Origin: Actinomadura sp. BRA 177
GTDB taxonomy: Bacteria; Actinomycetota; Actinomycetes; Streptosporangiales; Streptosporangiaceae
DNA: 50,817 nucleotides
Assembly: GCF_013372625.1 (NCBI RefSeq)
Contig: NZ_JABXFD010000306.1
Coordinates: 1 to 50,817 of the forward strand
Reading direction: 5' to 3'
The notes below the pieces were generated by a model. That model saw nothing but the letters and a program-made list of their open reading frames with translations. It ran no database searches and had not been told where the DNA came from. Position 1 is the first letter of the stretch. Each line of letters opens with the position of its first letter. Positions 6,903-13,135 of the stretch are shown here, piece after piece. Made by a program: the position numbers and the translations under genes.

Positions 6903-9181
6903 TATTGGCAGGCCTCGCAGGTCTCGGGGTTCTCCAGGGAGCAGACGGCCGCGGCGACCGTCGTCTGCGCGATCCGCGTCGCCGGACGCGACCGCAGGTA
7001 GTACGTCGTCTTGAGGCCGGCGCGCCACGCGTAGGCGTACATCGAGGAGAGCTTGCCGATCGTCGGCGTCTCCATGAACAGGTTCAGCGAGTGGGCCTGG
7101 TCGATGTACGGGGTGCGGGCGGCGGCGAGGTCGATGAGCGCCTTCTGCGGCAGTTCCCAGGCCGTCCGGTAGAGGGTGCGCATCTCGTCCGGCAGGTCGA
7201 CGAGGCCCTGGATCGAGCCGTTCGCCTTCTTAATCGCCTCGCGGACGGCGGGCGTCCACAGGCCGAGCGATTTGAGGTCGTCCACCAGGTAGCCGTTGAT
7301 TTGCAGGAACTCGCCGGAGAGCGTCTCGCGCTTGAACAGGTTGGACACCTGCGGCTCGATGCACTCGTAGCAGCCCGCGATGGACGCGATCGTCGCGGTC
7401 GGCGCGATCGCGATGAGCAGCGAGTTGCGCAGACCGACCTCGGCTACGCGTGCGCGAAGCGCGTCCCAGGCGTCTGGACGGGTCGGCGTCGCGTCCGGGA
7501 AGTGGTCCAGGTGGAGTTGGCCGCGTGCGGTGCGCGTCATGTCGTAGGCGGGCAGCGGGCCGTGTGCGGCGGCCAGATCGGCGGACGCGTCGTAGGCGGC
7601 TAGGGCGATCTCCTCGGCGATGCGTGTGGAGAGGGCACGGGCCTCGTCCGAGTCGAACGGTAGGCGGAGCGTGAAGAAGACGTCCGCGAGGCCCATCACG
7701 CCTAGGCCGACCGGTCGCCACTTGCGGTTCGCCTTCTCCGCTTCTGGCGTGGGGTAGAAGCCCCTGTCGATCGTGCGGTCCAAGAACCGTACGGCGGTGC
7801 GGACCGTTGAACGAAGCCGCTCCCAGTCGACCCCTGCGGACGTGACGTGCGCGGCCAGAGTCACCGATCCGAGGTTGCAGACGGCCGCTTCACTATCGCC
7901 CGTCACTTCCAGGATCTCGGTGCAGAGGTTCGACAGGTGGACGGTGTGGCCTGGCTCGGCGGTCTGGTTGCAGGCGCGGTTGGCGGCGTCCTTGAACGTC
8001 ATCCAGCCGTTGCCCGTTTCGGCGAGCGTCCGCATCATGCGCCCGTACAGCTTGCGGGCCGGTACCTGCCGGACGAACCGTCCCTCCTTCTCCGCCGCCC
8101 GGTACGCCTCGTCGAACGCGTCGCCCCACAGGTCGGCCAGCTCGGGAACTTCCTTCGGGTCGAACAGCGACCACGTCGCGTCGTCCTCGACGCGGCGCAT
8201 GAACTCGTCCGGGATCCAGTTGGCGAGGTTGAGGTTGTGGGTGCGGCGCGCGTCCTCGCCGGTGTTGTCGCGCAGTTCGAGGAACTCCTCGACGTCGGCG
8301 TGCCACGGCTCCAGGTACACGCAGGCCGCGCCCTTGCGGCGCCCGCCCTGGTTGACGGCGGCGACGGACGCGTCCAGGGTGCGCAGCCACGGGACGATGC
8401 CGTTCGAGTGGCCGTTGGTGCCGCGGATCAGCGAGCCCCGCGACCGGACCTTCGTCCACGAGATCCCGATGCCGCCCGCGTACTTGCTGAGCCGCGCGAC
8501 CTGACCGTACCGCTCGTAGATCGACTCCAGCTCGTCGCGCGGCGAGTCGAGCAGGAAGCAGGACGACAGCTGCGGGCGGCGCGCGGCCGAGTTGAACAGC
8601 GTCGGCGAGCTGGGCAGGTACGACAGCGTGCTGAGCAGCCCGTACAGCTCGGCCGCCTCGGCCACGCTCTCCGCCAGCCCGCACGCCACGCGGAGCAGGA
8701 AGTGCTGCGGACGCTCCAGGACGAGCCGCGACTGCGGATGCCTCAGCAGATACCGGTCATACAACGTCCGAAGCCCGAAGTACTCGAAGCGGTCGTCGGC
8801 TTCGTCGTCGATGAGGGCGTTCAGGGCGGTTGCGCTGGCGGCGACGAACGCGGCCGGGGCGTCCGCCAGCAGGCCCTCGCGATGCGCGGCGGCGACCGAC
8901 TCGGCGAACGTCGCGCCGCCGGCGGACGCCGCCTCGTCCCGGATCCGGGCACCCAGCAGCCGCGCGGCGACCTTGGCGTATCCGGGCTCGGCGGGCACCA
9001 GGGCGGCGGCCTCGCCGATCACGAGATCCCGCAGCGCCGCCGCGTCGGCGCCCGGCCGGAGGGCGGCGAGCAGCCGGCCCGGCTCGGCGTCCGGTATGCC
9101 GGCGCAGGCGGCCTCGACCTCCGCGCCGATCCCCCGCAAAGACGATGCGGTTTCCGGTGGCGCGGCCAGAGCCTGTGTCAC
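6902..9181 (-). CDS. nrdA: Ribonucleotide reductase class Ia, alpha (catalytic) subunit
   Basis: A 759-residue catalytic subunit. Visible residues are LSSCFLL (first redox cysteine), LSNLCTEI (Asn, thiyl-radical Cys, Glu), AVCNLGSVTL (second redox cysteine), TTYYLRSRPA (radical-transfer tyrosine pair) and the C-terminal shuttle cysteines ETCEACQ. GTG 9181 (VTQALAAPPE) is chosen because AGGGGAG lies 6 bases before it; the frame stays open further upstream without a ribosome site. An N-terminal ATP-cone region seems short or diverged. Expression is probably controlled by the cobalamin riboswitch at 9283-9480 and by NrdR boxes, so this enzyme would be shut down when coenzyme B12 allows a class II reductase to work. 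Confidence 0.95.
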   Translation of the reverse strand: MTQALAAPPETASSLRGIGAEVEAACAGIPDAEPGRLLAALRPGADAAALRDLVIGEAAALVPAEPGYAKVAARLLGARIRDEAASAGGATFAESVAAAHREGLLADAPAAFVAASATALNALIDDEADDRFEYFGLRTLYDRYLLRHPQSRLVLERPQHFLLRVACGLAESVAEAAELYGLLSTLSYLPSSPTLFNSAARRPQLSSCFLLDSPRDELESIYERYGQVARLSKYAGGIGISWTKVRSRGSLIRGTNGHSNGIVPWLRTLDASVAAVNQGGRRKGAACVYLEPWHADVEEFLELRDNTGEDARRTHNLNLANWIPDEFMRRVEDDATWSLFDPKEVPELADLWGDAFDEAYRAAEKEGRFVRQVPARKLYGRMMRTLAETGNGWMTFKDAANRACNQTAEPGHTVHLSNLCTEILEVTGDSEAAVCNLGSVTLAAHVTSAGVDWERLRSTVRTAVRFLDRTIDRGFYPTPEAEKANRKWRPVGLGVMGLADVFFTLRLPFDSDEARALSTRIAEEIALAAYDASADLAAAHGPLPAYDMTRTARGQLHLDHFPDATPTRPDAWDALRARVAEVGLRNSLLIAIAPTATIASIAGCYECIEPQVSNLFKRETLSGEFLQINGYLVDDLKSLGLWTPAVREAIKKANGSIQGLVDLPDEMRTLYRTAWELPQKALIDLAAARTPYIDQAHSLNLFMETPTIGKLSSMYAYAWRAGLKTTYYLRSRPATRIAQTTVAAAVCSLENPETCEACQ

Positions 9182-9202
9182 GTGCGTCTCCCCTCGCAAG
9201 CC

Positions 9203-9272
9203 GCCTCGCGGAGGCATGCGAACGGGACGCGACGGCACGCCGCGGCTCCGCCCGTCGGCCCACCCGCGAGGC
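9203..9272 (-). promoter_or_regulatory. Possible expression platform of the nrd riboswitch
   Basis: Directly after the riboswitch core the minus strand reads GCCTCGCGG (9264-9272), an exact complement of CCGCGAGGC (9203-9211), which lies 12 bases before the ribosome site of nrdA. The second segment can also fold locally as GCCTC-cgc-GAGGC. Two alternative pairings beside the ribosome site are what a translational or terminator switch would need. The pairing is visible; the mechanism is inferred. Confidence 0.4.
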
Positions 9273-9282
9273 CTGGACGTGT

Positions 9283-9480
9283 CGTGTTGGCAGGTCTTCG
9301 GACTCGCGGGCGTCGCCTCTACGAGGAGGCGTCCTACTGGCCGTCGCTTCCCAGGCCGCGTGGCCCAGTGCTCGTTGACGGCGGTCGTTCCCGCTCACCG
9401 CTGCGGGGCAGTCCCGGATTCGCACCGGGTTCCCTCTTACGACGCCCCCGCCGCGAACGGCGGGGGCGTACCAGCACGGG
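9283..9480 (-). promoter_or_regulatory. Cobalamin (AdoCbl) riboswitch upstream of nrdAB
   Basis: The minus strand shows the conserved core in order: GAGGGAA, CCGGTGCGAATCCGGGACTG, CCCCGCAGCGGTGAG, GCACTGGG, CCTGGGAAG..CCAGTAGGA and the 3-prime part GAGTCCGAAGACCTGCC. The outer stem pairs GCCAACACG (9283-9291) with CGTGCTGGT, and a GC hairpin fills the 5-prime side. It lies about 100 bases before nrdA. A B12 riboswitch in front of the class Ia nrdABS operon is established in Streptomyces, where adenosylcobalamin turns the operon off in favour of class II NrdJ. Confidence 0.93.
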
Positions 9481-9485
9481 ATTGA

Positions 9486-9501
9486 ACCCTACATGTAGTC
9501 G
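9486..9501. promoter_or_regulatory. NrdR box 1 (candidate)
   Basis: The 16-base site centred at 9493.5 contains the perfect palindrome CTACATGTAG. It matches the NrdR core CWAtATaTWG at 8 of 10 positions. The partner box is 31 bp away, centre to centre. Confidence 0.6.
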
Positions 9502-9516
9502 GCGATCTTTGTGCAA

Positions 9517-9532
9517 CCCCAAGATGTTGGGC
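9517..9532. promoter_or_regulatory. NrdR box 2 (candidate)
   Basis: The 16-base site centred at 9524.5 contains CAAGATGTTG, matching the NrdR core at 8 of 10 positions. The 15-base spacer to box 1 gives the same-face, three-turn spacing typical of paired NrdR boxes. Between the boxes a TTGCAC element on the minus strand could be the -35 of the nrdA promoter. Confidence 0.6.
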
Positions 9533-9597
9533 GTGTCGGCGGGGTTGCCGGGGTCGGCTGCAGGACTGCCGGCGGTGGTGGCACGATGGGTGCCGTC

Positions 9598-10242
9598 ATG
9601 TCCGAGCGTCCCCCGCAGCCCCTGTTCCGGACCGCACGCGCGGTGGTCTTCGCCACCGCGTGCGTCGCGCTGGCCGTCCTCGGGCACGTCCTCGCAGGCG
9701 GGGACCGGGTTCCGCTGTGGGCGGCGACGGTGGGATTCGGCGCGGTCCTCGGCGTGACGCTGATGCTGGCGGGTCACGAGCGTTCCCTCGCCACGATCCT
9801 GGGCGGCCTGCTCGGCGGGCAGTTCGCGCTGCACGCGCTGTTCACCAACGCGTCCGCACACCACGCGCCCGCGATGGCGCACCACACGCCCGCCATGCAC
9901 GCGGCCATGCCGAGCACCGCGGACACCGTGGCGGCGTCGGCCGCGCAAGGCGGCAACGGGCTGGTCATGACGCTCGCGCACTGCGTGGCCGCGCTGGTCG
10001 CCGCGTGGTGGCTGCGGCGCGGCGAGCGCGCGGCGTGGGCAATGGTCCGCTGGGTCGCCGCCGCGGCCGACCGTCCCGTCCGGCTGCTGCCGGCCCTGCT
10101 GACCATCGAGGCGGCGGTTCCGCCGCGGCCGGTCCCGGTGGTCCCGGCGGCGGACGCCGGCACGGCCATCGGCCGGGTGCTGCGGCACCAGGTCGTCCGG
10201 CGGGGTCCCCCGCCGCGTTCGAGGGCGCTCGCGCACTTCTGA
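9598..10242 (+). CDS. Membrane protein of the copper-associated ycnI/copC cluster
   Basis: About 214 residues with hydrophobic segments near residues 15-35 (VVFATACVALAVLGHVLAGG), 42-58 and 62-80 and around 120-140. Between them is a His/Met-rich stretch (AHHAPAMAHHTPAMHAAMP), a composition typical of copper-handling proteins. It precedes YcnI and CopC genes, the usual actinobacterial set for copper homeostasis at the cell envelope. I infer a role in metal binding or supply; no catalytic motif is visible. Start ATG 9598 (MSERPPQP) is preferred, but ATG 9586 is possible because a weak GGTGG lies before it. Confidence 0.75.
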   Translation: MSERPPQPLFRTARAVVFATACVALAVLGHVLAGGDRVPLWAATVGFGAVLGVTLMLAGHERSLATILGGLLGGQFALHALFTNASAHHAPAMAHHTPAMHAAMPSTADTVAASAAQGGNGLVMTLAHCVAALVAAWWLRRGERAAWAMVRWVAAAADRPVRLLPALLTIEAAVPPRPVPVVPAADAGTAIGRVLRHQVVRRGPPPRSRALAHF

Positions 10243-10260
10243 GGCGAGCGCCGTACGTCA

Positions 10261-10282
10261 CCGGACGCCGATCGGCGTCCGG
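10261..10282. terminator. Perfect 22-base palindrome before ycnI
   Basis: Arms CCGGACGCCGA and TCGGCGTCCGG form an uninterrupted palindrome 18 bases after the upstream stop and 34 bases before the YcnI start. There is no T-run, so it may be a Rho-assisted stop, a partial attenuator inside the operon, or a protein-binding site. Confidence 0.5.
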
Positions 10283-10315
10283 GTTCTTCCCGTACGACTC
10301 GAACGGAGTTCCCTC

Positions 10316-11026
10316 ATGTCCTTCCTCTCGCACGCGCGCCGGGTCGGCGCCGTCGCGTCCCTCGGCGCGATGTCCGTGGCGGCCCTGGCGACCGCCGCGT
10401 CCGCGCACGTCACCGCCAACCCGAAGACCGCCGAGCAGGGCTCGTACGCCAAGGTGTCGTTCCGCGTGCCGAACGAGCGCGACGACGCCGCCACCACGAA
10501 GCTGGTGGTGCACCTGCCGGTCGACCACCCGCTGGCGTCGGTGTCGGTCCGTCCCACCCCCGGCTGGACGGTGAAGGCGGAGAAGTCCAAGCTGCCGAAG
10601 CCGATCAAGTCCCACGGCGGCGAGCTGACCGAGGCCGTCACCACGATCACCTGGTCGGGCGGCAAGATCGAGCCGGGCCAGTTCCAGGAGTTCGACGTGT
10701 CGATGGGCCCGCTCCCGGACGACACCGACCAGCTGATGTTCAAGGCCGACCAGACCTACTCGGGCGGCGAGGTCGTCAAGTGGGAGGAGGCGCCGGCCGA
10801 GGGCGCGGCGGAGCCGGAGCACCCGGCGCCGACGCTCAAGCTCACCCCCAAGGGTGGCGACGCGGCCACGGCCGGCCTGACCGCCGAGAAGAAGCCCGCC
10901 GACACGGCTTCGGCGTCGACCGATGACGGGACGGCGCGGCTGCTCGGCGGCATCGGCATCGCGGTCGGCGTGATCGGCCTCGGCCTCGGCGGCTACGGCC
11001 TGAGCCGCGCGCGGAGCCGGGCATGA
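10316..11026 (+). CDS. ycnI: YcnI-family (DUF1775) copper-binding membrane-anchored protein
   Basis: A 236-residue exported protein. A signal peptide ends at TAASA, so the mature chain begins with His (HVTANPKTAEQGSYAKVSF). In the YcnI family this N-terminal histidine is a copper ligand. The DUF1775 beta domain spans about 31-160 and contains VVHLPVDHPLASVSVRPTPGW. A Pro/Ala/Glu linker and a C-terminal membrane segment (LLGGIGIAVGVIGLGLGGYG) follow. It overlaps the next gene by ATGA and belongs to one unit with CopC. Probable role is copper binding or transfer outside the membrane. Confidence 0.9.
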   Translation: MSFLSHARRVGAVASLGAMSVAALATAASAHVTANPKTAEQGSYAKVSFRVPNERDDAATTKLVVHLPVDHPLASVSVRPTPGWTVKAEKSKLPKPIKSHGGELTEAVTTITWSGGKIEPGQFQEFDVSMGPLPDDTDQLMFKADQTYSGGEVVKWEEAPAEGAAEPEHPAPTLKLTPKGGDAATAGLTAEKKPADTASASTDDGTARLLGGIGIAVGVIGLGLGGYGLSRARSRA

Positions 11027-11547
11027 TCCGGCGGCTCGCGGCGGGCGCCCTGGCCGTCGGGACGGTCATCGCGCTGACGGCGGCCCCGGCCTCCGCCCAC
11101 ACGTCGCTGACGGCGGCGAACCCCGCGAAGGACGCGACGGTCTCATCGCCGTCCCAGATCGTGCTGACCTACGCGGACCCGGTCCGGCTGCCGCGCGTGA
11201 TCCTGATGGACGCGTCCAAGAAGCAGTACCAGTCGGGGTCCGCTCAGGCGGTCGACAACAAGGTCACCCAGGCGGTCAACGGCGCGCTGCCGAACGGGAA
11301 GTACACGGTCGGCTGGCGCGTCGTGGCCTCGGACGGGCATCCGGTCGAGGGCACCTACACCTTCACGGTGAGCGGTTCCTCCGCCGCCGAGCCCGCGGCC
11401 GCGGCACCGTCCACGCCCGCCGCGACGACCGCCGAGGATTCGGGCGGCTCGTCCGGCTGGCTGTGGATCGGTCTGATCGTGCTGGTCATCGCGCTGGCCG
11501 CCGGAGCGGTCGGCTGGTCCCGCCGCTCCTCGTCCGCCCAGGATTGA
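11023..11547 (+). CDS. CopC-domain copper-binding exported protein
   Basis: 174 residues: a signal peptide cleaved at APASA so that the mature chain begins HTSLTAANPAKDATVSSP. The CopC beta-barrel follows and includes WRVVASDGHPVEGTYTF, with the His of DGHPVEG and the first His as likely Cu(II) ligands. The chain ends with an Ala/Pro/Thr linker and a membrane anchor (WLWIGLIVLVIALAAGAVGW). The start overlaps the YcnI stop. No CopD (YcnJ) domain is fused. Inferred role: extracytoplasmic copper binding alongside YcnI. Confidence 0.9.
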   Translation: MIRRLAAGALAVGTVIALTAAPASAHTSLTAANPAKDATVSSPSQIVLTYADPVRLPRVILMDASKKQYQSGSAQAVDNKVTQAVNGALPNGKYTVGWRVVASDGHPVEGTYTFTVSGSSAAEPAAAAPSTPAATTAEDSGGSSGWLWIGLIVLVIALAAGAVGWSRRSSSAQD

Positions 11548-11558
11548 TCATCAGGCTT

Positions 11559-11599
11559 CCGGTCGGGTGATTACAGCATTACAGTAATTACCCGACCGG
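11559..11599. promoter_or_regulatory. Long near-perfect inverted repeat between copC and the globin fusion
   Basis: Arms CCGGTCGGGTGATTAC (11559-11574) and GTAATTACCCGACCGG (11584-11599) match at 15 of 16 positions around a 9-base loop. The loop side contains a second dyad, ATTAC-A-GTAAT. The repeat ends 17 bases before the globin-fusion start. It can act as a terminator for copC, but the AT-rich nested dyad next to a start codon also suggests an operator. Confidence 0.6.
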
Positions 11600-11616
11600 T
11601 CGCACCTGGGGGCTTC

Positions 11617-12384
11617 ATGATCGTCGAGTACATCCGCTACCGCATCGATCCGCAACGGGCCGAGGAGTTCGAAGCCGCCTACGCGCGCGCGTCCGTCCCG
11701 CTCGCCGCCGCGCCGCAGTGCGTGGACTACGAGCTGTCCCGGTGCGTCGAGGAGCCGTCGTCCTACATCCTGCGCATCGGCTGGACGTCCGCCGACGATC
11801 ACATGAAGGGGTTCCGGGGCGGCGAGCACTTCCCCGCCTTCTTCGCCGAGATCAAGCCGTACGTGCAGCAGATCGAGGAGATGCGGCACTACGAGCGGAC
11901 GCCCGTGCGCGGCGCCGGCTCGTCCGTCCCGACGATGTACGACTGGGCGGGCGGCGGCGAGGCGTTCGAACGGCTCACCGAGGTCTTCTACGCGAACGTC
12001 CTCAAGGACGACCTGCTCTTCCCGCTGTTCGAGCACATGGCGCCGGACCACCCGAAGTGGGTCGCGATCTGGCTGAGCGAGGTCTTCCGCGGCCCCGAGC
12101 GCTACAGCGGGGAACGCGGCGGCTACCACCACATGGTCCGGCAGCACCTGCGCCGCGGCATCAGCGAGGCGCAGCGCCGCCGCTGGGTCGCCCTCCTGAT
12201 GGACGCGGCGGACGAGGTCGGCCTCCCCGACGATCCCGAGTTCCGCGCCGCGTTCGCGTCCTACATCGAGTGGGGCACGCGCATAGCCCTCTCCAACTCC
12301 CAGCCCGGCGCGAAGCCGCCCCTAGAGGCACCCATGCCGCACTGGGGCTGGGGCGTGGCCCCGCCTTACATCCCGTCCAAGTAG
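11617..12384 (+). CDS. Antibiotic-biosynthesis-monooxygenase / truncated hemoglobin (group II) fusion
   Basis: A 255-residue two-domain protein. Residues 1-95 form an ABM ferredoxin-like domain (MIVEYIRYRIDPQRAEEFEA). Residues about 105-245 form a group II truncated globin with Tyr125 at B10 (FYANVLKDD), proximal His177 in RQHLRRGIS and the group II marker Trp190 at G8. Such chimeras are known from Streptomyces avermitilis. Likely roles are heme-based oxygen or NO chemistry coupled to a small quinone-type substrate or to stress defence. It follows the copper cluster on the same strand but behind a strong inverted repeat, so it is probably a separate transcript. Confidence 0.9.
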   Translation: MIVEYIRYRIDPQRAEEFEAAYARASVPLAAAPQCVDYELSRCVEEPSSYILRIGWTSADDHMKGFRGGEHFPAFFAEIKPYVQQIEEMRHYERTPVRGAGSSVPTMYDWAGGGEAFERLTEVFYANVLKDDLLFPLFEHMAPDHPKWVAIWLSEVFRGPERYSGERGGYHHMVRQHLRRGISEAQRRRWVALLMDAADEVGLPDDPEFRAAFASYIEWGTRIALSNSQPGAKPPLEAPMPHWGWGVAPPYIPSK

Positions 12385-12386
12385 CG

Positions 12387-12402
12387 ACCACCCGAACGTG
12401 GT
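12387..12402. terminator. Short hairpin between convergent genes
   Basis: ACCAC (12387-12391) pairs with GTGGT (12398-12402) in the 18-base gap between the globin fusion and the TetR gene, which end towards each other. It is small and lacks a T-run. Confidence 0.35.
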
Positions 12403-12996
12403 TCAGGGGGCGAAGGCGCGGAGGGTGATCTCCACGAGTGCGTCGGCGTACTGGGGGGTCAGCGGGCCGGATCGGTGGAGCCAGCGCTGGTAGAGCGGGG
12501 CGTAGAGCACCTCTAGCACCAGGTCGAGGTCCGCGTCGGCGGCGAGCTGGCCGGCCTGCTGGGCGCTGCGCAACCGTTCCTTCTTGGCCTCGTCGACGGG
12601 GCCGGCCAGCTTTTCGCGGTACGCGTCCGCGAGCGCGGGATCGGCGATGATCTCCAGGTTGAGCGCTCTGATGGGCGCTTCGAAGGCCGGGTCGGCGAAC
12701 TCGGCGACGGTGGCCCGCATGACGGTCCTGAGGTCGGCCCCGAGGTCGCCGGTGTCGGGCAGCCGCACCCCCTCGGCGCCCTCGCTGAGCTCCAGGAACG
12801 CGTCGAAGATCACCGCGCCCTTGGACGGCCACCAGCGGTAGATCGTCTGCTTGCCCACGCCCGCGCGTGACGCGATGGCCTCGATCGACACCTTGGCGTA
12901 TCCGACCTCGGAGACCAACTCGCGTGCGGCGCCGAGGACGGCCCGCCGCGACCGCTCACTGCGCCGGGCTGGGTCGGGCTTTCTGGGTGGGGACAC
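12403..12996 (-). CDS. TetR/AcrR-family repressor
   Basis: 197 residues with an N-terminal helix-turn-helix (about 18-65): AVLGAARELVSEVGYAKVS, then AIASRAGVGKQTIYRWWPSK. A C-terminal helical ligand domain follows (LTPQYADALVEITLRAF at the end). GTG 12996 (VSPPRKPDPARR) is chosen as the start because it leaves both operators upstream non-coding. It is divergent from an ABC-F gene, and two copies of AGACGG-N-CCGTCT lie between them. It most likely represses the ABC-F gene and itself and is released by a drug-like ligand. Confidence 0.88.
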   Translation of the reverse strand: MSPPRKPDPARRSERSRRAVLGAARELVSEVGYAKVSIEAIASRAGVGKQTIYRWWPSKGAVIFDAFLELSEGAEGVRLPDTGDLGADLRTVMRATVAEFADPAFEAPIRALNLEIIADPALADAYREKLAGPVDEAKKERLRSAQQAGQLAADADLDLVLEVLYAPLYQRWLHRSGPLTPQYADALVEITLRAFAP

Positions 12997-13023
12997 GTCG
13001 GGCAGCGTACCACTTAGACGAGA

Positions 13024-13040
13024 CGAGACGGTCCGTCTTG
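13024..13040. promoter_or_regulatory. TetR operator 1
   Basis: CGAGACGG-T-CCGTCTTG, a 17-base dyad with one mismatched pair, 28 bases upstream of the TetR start. Same core as operator 2. Confidence 0.65.
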
Positions 13041-13073
13041 ACTTGGCCGCCACTCCATCCCATACTCGAGTCA

Positions 13074-13092
13074 ACGAGACGGACCGTCTCGT
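13074..13092. promoter_or_regulatory. TetR operator 2
   Basis: A perfect 19-base palindrome with arms ACGAGACGG and CCGTCTCGT around one A. It lies 44 bases before the ABC-F start. Centres of the two operators are 51 bp apart, about five helical turns. Confidence 0.7.
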
Positions 13093-13135
13093 CTTTCCGA
13101 AATCCCGGCAACGCACAGAGAAGGAGGCAGAGCCT

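Noticed and set aside
9241..9510. Protein-coding frames across the nrd leader
   Set aside because: Several frames stay open only because of GC content. The conserved elements match a cobalamin riboswitch on the minus strand.
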